Part shown: positions 1 through 32,322 of the stretch, in pieces
How positions within the stretch are numbered: position 1 is the first letter of the stretch
Layout of the letters: each line of letters starts with the position of its first letter
Origin: Lanius collurio
Taxonomy: Eukaryota > Chordata > Aves > Passeriformes > Laniidae
Assembly (NCBI GenBank): GCA_020086605.1
Contig: JACBWW010000021.1
Span: 3,283,385-3,347,384 of the forward strand
Reading direction: 5' to 3'
Length of the DNA stretch: 64,000 bases
Notes under the pieces: generated by a model
What the model was told of the DNA's origin: nothing
What the model saw: the letters and a program-made list of their open reading frames with translations, nothing else
Database searches by the model: none
Position numbers and translations under genes: made by a program

Positions 1-18311
<18,311 letters not shown>

Positions 18312-18401
18312 GGATTCTTCCATGACTACTTAGTTTTGCCATTTTCTTACTTACAAAGTAAACAGTGTTGGGTTGCAGTAAAAGGAATCCTCAAAAAAAA
18401 G

Positions 18402-18407
18402 AATAAA
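18402..18407 (+). terminator. OTUD7A: proximal poly(A) signal AATAAA
   Basis: AATAAA about 90 bases after the OTUD7A stop codon. The downstream region has TG-rich words near 18425. Use would give a very short 3' UTR. Confidence 0.4.
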
Positions 18408-19130
18408 AGATTGATGAGTAAATAGTGTCTAGCTCTTCACTTTTCTGGGGCAATGAGGAAATAATAGGATTAATTTATCATAAAAAATATTATTTTCCAT
18501 TTTGTCAGTGTCTTTTTTACATATACTGGTAAGCTGAAGGGTTGTTTACTCCTTTGTCAGTGCTGTGTATATGTTTGGTCAAAAATTTACTAATGGTGCC
18601 TGAATTTACACTGACATCACTCAGGTAGTAGAATGATAAGGGAAAGTCATACTAGTGAAGCTGTGGTGTTGTAGTGTAGGGTAGTATCTGCCTTGCAGAC
18701 ATTTGAAATGATATAGCTATTATTGAGAGTATTTTTTCCTCAGTAGAACCTAAATTTTTCATAACCTTTTTTTTCAGGAGGGTAGTGATTTTGCATACTG
18801 CACATTTTTAACATGGCAGCATATTGCAGTGCTACTAATGTTTGTACTTATTTCAGTCTGAAATGGAATGTTTCTTGAAAAATGGGAGTGAAAGGTCTGA
18901 ATTCATGAGGGCTGTAGCTCTCCTAACTTTAAGTTCTTACCAATAATTTTTAAGTTTTAATTTTTTAAAAAGGTAGATTTGAGCCACTTTTATTTGCACT
19001 GAGTTTTAAAACAGGTTTTATAAGAAAATTCGTTATTACTTTGTGTCCCCAAGCCCCTCACACGGTATAGTTTTGTGCACTTGAATTTCAGAGGTATTTT
19101 TGTTGCTGTTAAACTGCAGAAAAATATTAA

Positions 19131-19136
19131 AATAAA
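19131..19136 (+). terminator. OTUD7A: poly(A) signal AATAAA
   Basis: AATAAA within an A-rich run, about 820 bases after the stop codon. The downstream element is not striking. Confidence 0.3.
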
Positions 19137-22100
19137 ATTAAAATGTTAAAAAATTGTTAAGTATGGAAAAAATTATGACCAGCTACGAAATTTTAGGATA
19201 ATTTTAGATCTGAACTGCTTGCCAAAACGAATGTAATGCATCAGTTTGTTCCCTTAGCTAGTGCACAAATCTAATTATTATTTATGTATTCCTTCTCGAC
19301 ATTATTGAGTGATAATTATTGCAAATGTAAACTACTTGAGCCTTTCTTGAAGACTGTTGGCTTCACCTCTTTTCAAGTCTTCTCCTAGAGTGAGTCATCT
19401 CCCCCCAGAAAGTTCCCAGATGGCTGTAAAATACCTCCAGCAGGAATGGCAGCTCCTAGCACAGATTTGCACAAGTCTGAGATCCAAATATTTACGTAAG
19501 TGTTTGCAATACTTTTGAAAATAAAACTTTTCTGCAAAGCAGACACCACAGATACTGTAGAAGTAGCTGGATCCCCTGAGGAAGTTTTCTGGGGTACGGG
19601 ACTGGGTTTGCACCCCTCCACCATCAGCTGGCAGAAGGTAGTAACAGGAGCTCTTGGATGTTGTTACACTTGTGAACAATGGCTCATTTTAAGAGCTAAT
19701 TTTGCAGAACAGGGGAAGTGCTTCCTTCAGGACTGCTGACTCTGCCACCTCAAGGTGCAGAACAGGAGTTCTGTCTTCCTCATTAAGGAATAACATTTTT
19801 CTGGCCCACACAGGAAAGATTCTTTGCCAGAGTCTTTGTTTCTGATTATTTTTTCTGCTGCAGCCCAATTTTAATTCTTGATGTGGGTGGCACCATTTCA
19901 CTTGCATAGAGTTAATCCTAATTAACCCTGAAACCGAGCCAAAAGTCCCCTGTGAAAAACGATGCACAGACTTCTGCTGCCATGACCTGGCTTTCAGAAA
20001 AAGCACACGAGCTTTTTCCAGTGTCCCAAATTGGTAAAACTGAGCACATACACTTAAAATTGACCATATTTTTAGGTTTTTCTGCTGAATGGGAGGTTTC
20101 AAAATAAGTCCCTTGGCCACTTCTATAAAAAGTTAGGATCTTTGCCATGTTAGCTGTTCCATGAATCCAGACCTGTACCTCGTATTCCTTGCTGTATACT
20201 GAACATACACTGAATCTTACTGAACTTGCATTCCTTCATTAAAGGGAAATATTGGTGTGTATTAAAGCTCCGTGTGACTTCTGTCCTCAAGGTAAGCACC
20301 TTGCACATCCCCTGTCCCCCGCTGCAGACACTGGTAAGCAGTGTCCTCTTCTGCTTTGCTGTTGTGATTTTTACATTTGAGTTCTAATTGTCAAAGAAAA
20401 CTGGGATTGCAAATTGTGCTAAAACAACCCAGACCATGTTAAAAGACATTAAATATACTTGATTGTATTTGCTGCTGAGACTGAGAAAACAGGCAGGATA
20501 AAACTTCCAAGGAAAACAAATATTTAAGAATTCTTAGGGCATCAGAGTAGCAGTAGTGTGTGATACTCTGAGAATGATTTCTGTGTAAAGTTGTGCTTAA
20601 GAAATATTACATTAACAACAAACCACACCAGCCCATATATTTAAGTAAGTTACATCATTTCTGAATGAGGAAAAAAGCCGTACATATGTAAAAATAAGCA
20701 ATTATCATGAGATTTTGTTCTCCATTTTCATAGGATTTGTTTCTATAGTATGTTTTTAAGATTTTCTCATAAAAGAGATTTACAACCAGTCAGCATTTAG
20801 GTAAATTACTGTGTTCTGAATTATTGAATACACTGTACCTGTGTTTTAGATTATTTTGAAAAATTAATCGGTCTTGTTGGTATAGGATACCAAACCTGAC
20901 TGTTCATTGTCATCCTCAGGATGCTCAGATATTTCCATAAATATTTACCTCTATAGCATTGCTCACTTAAAAATACCTGTTGTATGCGATACTGACAGAA
21001 CACTTCAGTTGTGCCTGTTTGCTTAGGATCTTTTTTGTTGGGATATCTTTGAATAATTTTCTAATTGCTATTTTCTTTTAGAGTTCTCTTTAAACATCCC
21101 ATGATTCTGTTGTCCCTCAATATTTTATATTGAAAGGAAGTTGCAGGCCTACAATGCATTTTGCCAGTTAAAATCTATACCTCTTTTCCCAGTAGTTGTC
21201 CCTTTTTTCTGGGTAAGTAATACTGGGATGTGGGGAGGTTTCACCTTCCCATTCCTGGGCCATTGCTGGCAGTTGTGCCATAGCTGGCATTAAACAGACC
21301 AAACATGCAGAAACTGTGTCCCCTCCTGAAGAAGGGTTGTTCCATTAAAAGAAGACTGTAGCTATAAAAGAAAATTTTCTACCTATTTTTTTAGAGAGAA
21401 TTCCCAACTGCTCATGAGTTTCATTCACCAGCACTGAAAGAAATCGTGTCATTCCTTAGGGACATGTTAGAGGTAATCACCTTCATATGTGTTCTTCTGA
21501 TTACTACAGGCTACCCTCTGAGTGCTCCTGGGGGTTATTTTGCCTGACAATGGGAAGTGTATGCAGGCTGCAGGCCAGCCCTGTGCCTGACCTGCCCTCC
21601 CTACACGCTCCAGAGTTCCCCTGTAGTCCCAGATGTACAGAAGTCAGCTTTGCACTGGGGGGCCCCTACTCATTCCTTCTGTCAGCTCGAGTGGCTGCAA
21701 TGCACACACACATTTTTGCATTTGTATGTGCTTTTTTCCCATCTCTCCTAGATAGTGATTCAACATTTATCACTGTGGTCCAGATTTCAGCAGTACAGAG
21801 TAAATACTGGGTAGGCTTCACCTTCCCAGAATGGATCCAAAATCACCAGGAGATATTTAGGTTGGAGGAAGCTGGAATTCTTTTAAAGTGTGAGTGGGCA
21901 ATTTTTCTAATTTAAAAAAGGCTTGAACCTGTTAAGCTTTTTTTTTAACTTTCTTCTAAACTCTGATGCAAAGGTCTGTTTGTAACAGAGGATGTCTGTG
22001 ATACATAATGGGTTTCAGTCATGCTTTGTATTAAAGTTCCATTCAAAATGCTTTATGAAGAGTAAATAAACCACTGTTAGAGTTTACAAATACATTTTTA

Positions 22101-25100
22101 GAGGTAGGTACCAATTATAGCATATGGCTAACGAGCAGCTCGTTCAGAAGGAGGTTTTGTAGATTATCAAAAGTAACTTCAGATTTTGGGTTTTAAAACA
22201 ATTGGTGAACTTTTTGTTCTATAAATGCAATGACAATATTGTCCCAGCTTTCTTTAGCAATTAGTTGCTTCTTCCTGAAGTCAAAGGTGACATTAGGAGC
22301 ATCAGTAAAAGAAAGATGCTGTACTTGAGAAGTTTTGTCTTGCTTGTGTCTTAAGAAGTCTAAGCAGGCCAAGTGGAGCCTTCAGTCTTCCCTGTGGAGC
22401 TGAGAGCTGAGGTGTGAGCAGTGGTGCCTGGCCCAGAAGGTGCTGGGGACAGGCTGCACAGGCCCTGTGGGACACCTGGCTGCAGGCTCCACTCCTCACA
22501 CCGAGGCACATTCAGGGTCAGCTACTTCTGGGGTGATGAATGTGTAGCTATCAAAAAATGCACAGCACAGATCTGACAAAATACTGCCCTCCCCCTCCCC
22601 AATTCTGAAACAGCTGCACTGGTGCTCACCTTCACCAATGTGGATGGTCTCCCTGACAGCAAGGAGACTGCTTATCTTCAGCAAGTGTTAGGGAAAAGAG
22701 GAAAGGTTTTTGATCAAGGCCTGAGCCTTAGGCAGTGTCTGTTCCCCACAGGCTGCCTGACGTTACTCTTCCAAGGGGAGAGTGAGAACTTTGCCTGAGG
22801 AGTAGAGGGAAGCCTTGGGCCTCTTTGGGCTACATTTGCTGTCCTCTGCAATGTGTGGACAGAATCCTGTTAGTACTGGGGGCCTTAAATCAGGTGCTTC
22901 ATTGGCATTTAAAGCATTGCAGACTGGGTGCAAAAGTGAAGTACAAGCTAGTGAGGAGGTGAGGTCTTCATAACACTGTGAGTGTTTTGCACAGGTGAAA
23001 ACCCATATGTTAATAGAAACCACAATAATCTCAGATAAACATAGGTACAGAGAAGCAAAATAACTGATGCTGATTGTAGATGGCTTTTCAGCTTAGTGTA
23101 TTTTAAGTCTCTGTCAGTGTATGTGAAGAGTATTTGTTTTAGGGAATGGCAGCTTATGTGGAGGATCACCAAACTATAGCATAGAAATGAAATTATTTCA
23201 GTAACAGACAGTAATATCTATTTTATTTTGCACATGGATTTCCAGTGTATATGACTAAAATATTATATTGTTAAAAATGAGAGGAAAACAACACAAAGGT
23301 GTTTGTAAGTATGTTCTATTTGTAGACTTAAGGCTGTAATATGTTGGAATTTTACAAGCCAAGTTTAAATTGTAATATAGAAATTATTTTTATATTATTT
23401 TCAAAATACGCTACAGAGCAATATTTTGCGCCTTTATTATAAACAGGGTCATCGTTTTAGTAGGTTACTTTCAGAAATGCTGGTAGAAATTAACCATGAA
23501 AAGAAAGCTTTGTAAATGTACTTGTTGTTTCTAGCTCTGTCTGTTGTGCACATCTGTATCTAATGTGAGTTGAATATACAATTTTTTTTTTTTAATTGAA
23601 AAGCTTTACATTTTTCTTTAGATATTTTGGTACAACGCTGTTCCTCTCTATTTAGTTCTTCTCTTCAGTCCTTACCAAGAGCCACTTTTATAAGCAGCTT
23701 CTGAATAAACATTCATCTGGAAAATTTCCTTACCAAGTTAAACATTTCTGCACAGATAATAATTGACTTGGGTCATTCTAAATATACACCCTGAACCCAT
23801 TGGAGTAGGATTGGTTTGGTTTTTTTTAAAAAAAAAGAGAATCAGCTATATATTATTCCTTCAGAATAAAAATCAAGAATGAATAACCCATGCAATCATT
23901 TAGCATCTAGGGGAAGAAAGTCACTCTAGATCGTAGAAATGTCATCTCTAATTGGTAGATACATCCTCTTTAATATGTATCAAATATGCATTAGCTTCTT
24001 GTAGATTGAAGTGTTCAGATTTACTTCTTCATAGTTCTTTGTACTGGACATATCAATTACTGATGAACTGTGCAAAAAAAAAAAAGACATCACAAACTAA
24101 TGCATATGTTAAATTAGAAATCTGTGTAATTTTTTTAATTCCCTAAGTTTTGTGGTTTAGTTTGTTGGGATTTGTTTGTTTGTTTAAGAATTGCTATTAA
24201 GCTATGTACTGCAACCAAAATTTTCAAATGTGGATGCCTAATGATTGTGTATCTGGGTTTCTCCTGATCAATGGACTGGTTTTAAGGTGTACTGAGCATC
24301 AATTTCTATGGGAAAAAAAGCTCCCTGTTCAGAAAATCGAATGTTGCTCTAATGCATATTCAGGTCTTTTCTTTATTAACACTCTACACTTCAGCCAATG
24401 GAATTCACATTTTATCTTTAGTGATTTTTCCGTGTGAGAACAAATAGTTGGGCTTATTCGTAAAGTTATTGTTTGAGTATGGAGAGACTTGCCTCATACC
24501 AAAACACCATATAATTGTTTAACTGTTGCATTCTTAATGGGGCTCTTGTATTCCCCTGTTGGGGTGGAGAAATAAGACCATATTTTTTCCTTGGATATCA
24601 TGATCCTGTTATTTTGTCTGGTTGGGTTTTTCCTCCCAAGTGAATGTGCTGTTCTGCTTGCTGGTTCCTCTCCCATTACCTGAATGCCTGTACTGTACCA
24701 AGAGATTTGAAATGGCTGATGCACATTTGCACTGTGGAACAGGCCATGTGGGTAAAAGCCACCGTGTTCCAAACAGCCTTAAAATTATGACTCTCTGGGG
24801 ACTGAGAGTCACTTAACTGGATGCAGCCTCTGTCCGACTTCCTCATTTAACCATGACTGTAGGACAGTCAAGCCTGCTGTAGTCTGTGTGTCTCTAGACA
24901 TATTCATCTAAATACCCTGTAATCTTAACAGAAAATTTTCTTTTAAAAATTGTAACTCTTTGATAAGTGTTAGTGTGTCAGGAAACTTAGTCAAAAGAGG
25001 AGATGGAGTAAAAACAGAGAGATAATTGTAGCTAGTGGAGTGACCAGGGCGCCAAAATACTAAAAAGAGGGAAAATAATTAAGATGTATCAAAACCTATT

Positions 25101-27943
25101 TCCTATCAAGACTGTAAGTTTGTACATCTTCCTGTATTCTGAGAAAACAGAGAAATGCTTTTGTCATTCATCTCTGCATCTAATGTAGCCTCTTGCTTTG
25201 TTGCAGAGGTTTTCTATTCAGGAATAAGGGAGAAAAGGAAATTCTATTGGCAGAATCATCTGAGATTCTAAAATATGATCCAGTGTTGGAACTAAACAGT
25301 GTGTAACTCCTGTGTGCATTGTGTATTTCATTTTGCCCCTTCCAAACAAGATTTCTTAGAAAAAGAAGGAGGGGGAAGTTTAAAGATTAGGCTTTTATGT
25401 TAATGATCCAGTTGTTTCTTCTTTCACATGTGGAATCTATATTAACATGAAAATGGAATTACGCTGGAGTTGCACTTCCCCTGCTGAAAGGTAAAAGCCA
25501 CCTTTATATGTAAATTCCATGTAATTGCTTTGCCACAGAGTAAAATTAGAAGCCCTTGGGATGGAGGCCTGACAGCATGTCAGGAGCCTGAGAGCCACGG
25601 CCACCACAGCTGCAACAGCAGCTCCTGGTCATTCTTGCCTTTAACACAGATGCAGTTCCTTCTGGCCCCTGGTGTCTGAACAGTATCTTTGTAGCAAAGA
25701 TGAAGTATAACACTGCCTTGTTGCCATTTACTTCCAGGTTTGAGTAACAAAAAGCCTCTTCCCCATGCATTTGGTTAAAATATGCAGGAGATGCAGCAGC
25801 AGAATGTGGCATCTCAGGCTCAGAGAATGCCCCACATCTCCTTTAAACGGCCTTTGCAATCAGGTATGAATTGAAACACAGCCATGTGGGCGTGACAGAA
25901 GCGCTCTCATCTCTCAACTTTGCAAATTGTGTGCACTTTTAGTACTAACAAATTAGGCAATGGTTTTATTGTTTATTTGCTCAAGATCCTGAGTACTGTT
26001 AATACAGTCTTTGTATAATGCACAGTGTGTGTACAGTACAGAAATGCTTTTCCCTTGGAGCCACTCGGAGAGCTTTGCACACACATGGTGCCCAACTCTG
26101 CCCACTCACCATAACCACGGAGAACAAGCAGGATTTAGGCCTAGACTAAATAATGGATGAAATTACCCACATAGACCTAAACAGCTGTGAGTTCCCAACC
26201 CTGGTGTTGTAGGCCAGCTTTGTGTCATACTCCATCCCAATGATTGAGATTAGGTTTGTGCTCCTTCCTGGGGAGGAGTAATTACTTCTGTGTCTTTTCC
26301 AAGCCCACTGCTCTTAGTCTCTAACTCCTGTGTTTGCAATGTACCATCTTAGCATGATTCAGCTAGGAAGCAGTTTTCAAAATCTGCACAGAGCTGTTGT
26401 TTTCTTTTTGGATTCCATCTCAAGTTTTACTTTGCATTCAATTTTAAGACATAAAATATTGTTATGAACTTTTCCCAATGCCTTGAAGTTGTCTCTTGTG
26501 GGGCTGAAAGACTTTGTTCTCCTTGGGAGGCCTTGTTCTTCCTCATTTTTGTATGGAATAAGTTGAATGAACCTTTGAAAGTATCACTGCTGTTTACATG
26601 AATTCTGCCATTTGGTACACTTTAAAACCCAGTGCCTCTCAGGCATGGGCAAAGCTTGAAGGACAGTCTGAGGTATTGTATACAAAAGGTATACATAGTT
26701 AATTTGTCATAACTCTACTGTTGCTCTTGTACAATATGCCCCCCAAATTGTTTGTACATCTTCTTTCCTATTGCTAAATTTTTTTTATCTTCTGCTTTCT
26801 TAGACAAGTTCTAAAACTCTTTGTCCTTAAAGACTGTGATAGATTTTCCAATAAATCTGGCTTTCTCAGTTCAGTTTGCATATAGGAGTGGCTTGTCCCC
26901 CAAAACAAGAACTAAATTGACATAGATATCACACCCTTGGCTTAGAGATGTTTATTTACTCATTAACCGAGAGTCTCTGTTCAATTATAACTAAAGCTAA
27001 TTATATAAAGTTTAAAATATCAAGACTGGTAATGTGACTCTATCTAATAACCTGACAAACTCAGCATTTTTAACCCATAGGAATGTATAATAAATGTATT
27101 TCTACTTGAAGTCTGTATTTCAAAGAAAGAAAGTAGCTGGCTCTCACTGGAGCTTAGGAAAATATTAATAAGGGATAAGTAAGTCTCATTGATTTTGGTT
27201 GGCTGAGAATTCAACTTCTTCAGTCTTACCACCCTTCTCATTTTTCAGTCTGAGTTTCTTGTTGCCTTCTATAAGTTTATACACTTTTAGTAAATATTGA
27301 TTTAGGCTTTCAATAAACTATGTAATAGAAACTACAGAAATTTATTTAAAGCTGAAATTATTTTTTGGGTTTCTTGCTTGACCATTTTCATGCAAAAAGG
27401 AATGAATTTATCTCTTCCCATTTCCCTTCCTTATTTATAATTTCAAAACACACTTGGTTGCAGTCACTTTTGTCTACAAAAGAAAACAGTTGATCATTTT
27501 TAAACTGACTGCCATATTGTTTAAATCCACTGTTCAAAAGAAACAGGAGCATTAATTAACATTAAAGAATAAGGAACATTTCTTGTTGTGAAAAGTGTAA
27601 GTTCTTGAGAGCCTTTTCTACATGCAATTTTCATTCAAATTCAACTTAAATGTGGTTTTTAATCTGATCCATACTTTGACAAAGATGATGTGTAAGAGCT
27701 GTTTTTAGCAGTTGGATTGTTACTTTGTAAAGTGTTAAAGCACTAAACCAATTTTTGCAATAGGTAGTAAAACTTGCTTTTGTTTTGGAAAACTTCCAGT
27801 TATAACTGTCGCACTTTTTATAGCAGAACTGTATTTAATTTCTTTCTTTTATGAAAGATTACTCAAAGTAACTGATAGCTCTCTAATCTGTGTGGATTGG
27901 CTTCTCTGTTATTTGAATCTGAGAGAAGCTACAATGCCTATTC

Positions 27944-27949
27944 AATAAA
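27944..27949 (+). terminator. OTUD7A: distal poly(A) signal AATAAA with GT-rich downstream element
   Basis: AATAAA in ttcaataaaattaac is followed by a T/GT-rich tract near 27971-28013. This is the best-formed + strand poly(A) site between the two genes. Confidence 0.5.
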
Positions 27950-28564
27950 ATTAACTTATTTCTAAAGTACCTGTTTGCTTGAATTCTTGTTTGTGCTTTC
28001 TGTGTGCTCTCTCAGGGTGATGCTGGACAGACCCCAAAGCCCAGGGAAGAAGCAGGGACAAAGATAAGGAGCTGCTGCAAAACTAGGAAGGAGCAGTTGG
28101 CTCAGCACAACTTTGTGTGCTGCTGCCATAAAGTGCATTTAAATAACAAATTTAATCCCTTTCTCAAAACTCCACCTAACTTGGATACCTTGCAGAAATG
28201 AAGCTGTTAATTACGGTTACCTCAGAGGAAACAAAACGAAAGTAGTTCAAGCAGCCTTACATTGCTGTAAACCTCAGATCAAGAGCAAGTACAGGTCCTG
28301 TGGGAAAGACTGAGTTTCTGTTCCCTGTTGTAGGGGCTGATTCTCCCTTGTCAGATTTCAGGGTACTTCAGAAAAGGTGACAATGGAATTGCACCATTGA
28401 AAAGTGTCTGTGTCACAGTTACCCAGAGCAGGGACACACTGGAAATGGAGAGGGCATTGCAGGGGCTGCCCCTTGAGGGCAGCAATTGCAGGAAAAAGGC
28501 CAGGGATAGCTTGAGTGAAGAAGTTAGAGGGACAAAAAGGATCCTGAAATGGAAGTAGAAGCTG

Positions 28565-28582
28565 TGGCTGACATGTCAGCCA
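28565..28582. repeat. 18-bp perfect palindrome
   Basis: tggctgacatgtcagcca equals its own reverse complement. It contains inverted TGACA words of the type bound by TALE homeodomain proteins and a GACATGTC centre. No function is shown. Confidence 0.8.
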
Positions 28583-31500
28583 TGTGCCTCCGGGGAGTGA
28601 TGATAAAGACCTCTTAGAGAGCTACACTGGGACCTGATAATAATGGTTTACAGGACTGCTAACAAGCTAATCAAAACTCACAAAGTGCTGTGAATCTAAG
28701 ACAAAAAAAAAAAAGGAACAAAACCACTATTATTATTCTTGGAACCATAGTATTTGCCCAACTATTTAGCTATTTGCAGCGTAGGAGAAATCTGTTTGAT
28801 GAAGCAAAGGCCAAAGCAGTTACCTGAGCTCCCTGAGCTGGAGAAATTCCTAAAGGATTCCTGCTCTCCCTCTGCTGTGCCTCATTTGATGTTTGCACAG
28901 AAAAATGTTAAGTCAGTGTGTTCACTCAAAAAGGTCACAGAACTACCTGAACAGAAAAGCTATATGTCTCAGTGCTGTCCAGAATTATGCTGAATTTACT
29001 TTCTTCATTCTACAGGACTTGAGGATACCTGCAAAGGCTGAAAACTGTTGGCGTGACTGGAATGAAAGGATGGCAGACCCAAGCATCCACACCTCTTCCA
29101 AAAGATTCAACAGCCTATAAGTCATGGTATGGTCAAGTTTCTTTCAAATGTGATATTAGAACCCAGATCTCATCTGCCAATTATGATAAAAAACTTGGAT
29201 TGTTTGAGGAAGAAGGAGGTGGAGCAAATGGCAATGGCTCATGAAAGACCTATCTATTAATACATTTTAATTAGTAAGTAAAAAACCAAGCTGACACATA
29301 ACTTGTTCTGGTAATTTTCCAGAATTTTTGGGTGCTAGCTGGGTTTGAATATAGTAACAAACACTTTCTAGAAGGCTGATTAATGTGTTACCAAGTGTGT
29401 TATAAATTTGCCATTAGAACTAAAGAGTTTGTGGGGTTGAGAGAGTGGGACAAGTCCAAGAAGGAAGATGGCTTTTAGGCAGGGCTGTTCTTATAGGCAA
29501 CACTGATTCTGTTACAGCATCTAGATCTTCTCTGTGGAGCAGAATGTGGCTAAGGAGGAAAACACTCGTGTTCATGTCAGGTCTGTGTCTGTGTCCCTGT
29601 GTGGTATCCACAGATGTGAATGGCAGTGGCTGCTGTTTGGTCATTGTCACCTGAGAGCTGGATGAGCTCACCAAGCTCATTTTCCAGGTGGCAATGATGG
29701 CCTGTGAGGTGTTTGATGTGCCTTAGCCCTGCACAGTCATGGCAGGCTGTGTATCTTTATACCCCATACAGCCTGTACTGCAGCCAGTCTGCTTTGCCTT
29801 TGGCTTCTGTTCTTCACACAGTGACTCTTGTTTTCTGAGAAACTGCCAGAGCAGTCAGCAGCCCCTTAGCTATAGCATAAACATCTCACAGATCTGGGCT
29901 TCTAAGGTTTGTGGACAATACTGCTGTTGCATTTTTTAATCATAAATAATTGAAAGCAAATACAAAATACAAATGCAGCAGCCTCGCATTTACTGTATAG
30001 TGCTTATTAAAATGCAGGTAGCACCAAGTAGCTGAAATGCTCATTACCCTGTCACATGTGCAAGCCTTTTTAAAACTAGAAATATTGTTCATTAGAAGAG
30101 ATACTCTGTAGCATGTCTTCATTCTTTAAATTGTTCTGTGGAAGATGACATTTACTCTCCCTGAGCTCAAAAGTAAACAGATCCCCTCATCCAGCATGTT
30201 TGCAAAGAGGTTTTCTTTAACTAGAGACATGAGGGCAAGTGTTTATCAGGCAGGAAAGGTATGATTAGGAATAGTACTGAATAAAAATTCCCAGGGATTT
30301 TTCCTAGCAAGAGCCCTTCCTAGATCACAGTCGTGCTTGCAGGAAATGGCAGTTCTAAGTTAATTTTTGCGTCATATTTCCCAAAGCAAGTCTTTTTTAG
30401 AGGCACCTCAAAGGAAAGTACAGCTTTAAGTGCTGCTGCCCCCTGACATGTTCCACTTGTGTCAGGTGTCTCTCACAAATGTTCCCTGTGCTGGCAGGAA
30501 TTCACAAGCTGGGCTCAGCCCACACTGAGGCAACTCCTACAGTATAAAGATGAGTGTATGTAACACTGAATGTAGATTGCAACTGGACAGTAGAGAGCCA
30601 GTGTTTTCCTTTGGAGCAGGGTGAGGATGCCATCCCTGTGTGTTGATTGCACGGTGCTGTGCAGAGGAGGCTGAGCAGGCAAGCAAGGAGGCCCTGCTCT
30701 GAAGCAGCTGCTGTTAGGAGTGTGCTGGGATGTGAGCACACCAACAGAAGGTGACCTAGGAAAAGCTTTGTTCTTCTGTGGGAACACGAACACTGGTAGG
30801 AGCCTATGTTGTAAGGCTGAGGGACATAAAAACCACTGATGTCAGTAAAACAGCAGAATGTTGAAAGCATTGCACACATTTTCTGTCACATTTCAGCTTC
30901 TGTATCCAATAGGGTGGGGTTTTTTTCTCCCAAGAATCTCCTATCTCAGTTCATAAAGCCACTTTTCTGGCCCTGTACTTCAGGCAGATTATTTAAAGAC
31001 CTGGTGAGGGTGCTACATAGCTTGGCTGTGATTTTTGTCTCCCTGTGTAACTTCATGCACAGGCCTGGGCATGTTCTCAGGTCCCAGCTGGCCTCTCCCA
31101 AAGCCTGATCACAACATTGAGAGAAATGGGAGCCTGAGCACAGCCCAGACATAGCCAAAACCACAGCCACAGCACAACTGTGATTTAAAGCTGGCCATTC
31201 AGCTGTGCCTTTGCTCCTATTTAATAGTAGTTAAGTGGTGAAGTGCTGTCTCCTTGAAAAGCTTCCCCTCTCTTAGCAAACACCACCACCATGTAATTTT
31301 TACAGTCACTTGTAGCATATTTTTACTCCTGAAATACAACCCTTCCATTTTAGATCTCCTTAGATCATAGTGATTTTGTGGAGAATAACAAATTTTCCAT
31401 TCCTAGACTTAAAACTTGACTTTTTTTCCTTATTTCCTTCAGCATTAATTATGCCTCTTAAAAATAGACAGGTGGGGTCCAAAAATATCCAGAGCCTTAA

Positions 31501-32270
31501 TGGAAGGTTTCTTGCAGGGAAGCCAACAGCCAGACCTGATTTATTCACCCAGTCTTGTTGTTTGTGCAGACCCACCCTGCAGCAGGTTCCTGTTTCCAGG
31601 CTTGCCTCTTGTTTGCTCACCCAGTTAATCAGTACAGCTGCCTGCGAGGGCACCTTAAGGGGAAACAATCCCTTACCCAGTATTTGGGAAGGTTGCAAAA
31701 GCTGGGGAGTGTGTGGCTGCTTTCAAACCCTCAGCTCCTGAGAGCAACTCCTCTCGTGCAGGGAGGAAAGTGCACTAGGTCATTTCTTTTGAAGGATCTG
31801 CCAAACTTCTGTGCCTGGGAGCACGGGTATCTCCCTTGGCTGGCCCTACGAGCTGGCAGAAGAGGAGGGACTGGCATTCCTGAAGAAAACTTTCTTCTTC
31901 CTGTAAAGTCATCGTGTTCCTCCCAGCAGGCTGCAAACACAGCTTGTACAGCAACCCCAAATAGGGAAACCTTGGGATTTGTTTTACAACTTCCAAAGTC
32001 AACAAAAGGCTTGGAAGTTAAACCAAACCTGCAAGGCCTTGCAACTTCATGGACAATTTCAAAGTGTTCGAGTTGGTTCTCAAACTCAGCTCTGAGGAAT
32101 GGTGATTCCATGTTCTGGTATAGGAAGTCTTGATACAGCCTGGGTTTGGGGCCAGCCACTTGTGGGTGTGCCCATCTCATTACTCCCCTCTAGGCAGATT
32201 GTAGCTGTAATGTTGATTCTTAGACATACGTGAGCTTCCAAGTGTGGCATTTCCAGAGTCCCAAACTGAC

Positions 32271-32322
32271 TTTTTTTTTTTTGCAAAGGGTGAGGCATGA
32301 GGCTTGATAAAAAAAAAAAAAA
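32271..32322. repeat. T12 ... A14 foldback
   Basis: A run of twelve T (32271-32282) and a run of fourteen A (32309-32322) flank 26 bases. A transcript of either strand could fold into an A-U stem. Confidence 0.7.

Larger units (their letters stand above)
18312..27967 (+). other. OTUD7A: probable OTUD7A 3' untranslated region
   Basis: The sequence is AT-rich, non-coding and largely free of recognisable transposons. AATAAA hexamers occur at 18402 and 19131 and at several later places, including 27944. The 27944 signal is followed within 25-60 bases by a T- and GT-rich stretch (gaattcttgtttgtgctttc), the layout of a strong cleavage site. A 3' UTR near 9.6 kb would be long, but brain-expressed vertebrate genes often have such UTRs. 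The distal end is inference; shorter isoforms ending near 18425 or 19150 are equally allowed. Confidence 0.4.

Noticed and set aside
31555..32180. overlapping open frames on both strands (192 and 149 codons)
   Set aside because: They have no recognisable family, splice sites or promoter, and opposite-strand overlap of this kind is expected in stop-poor sequence.
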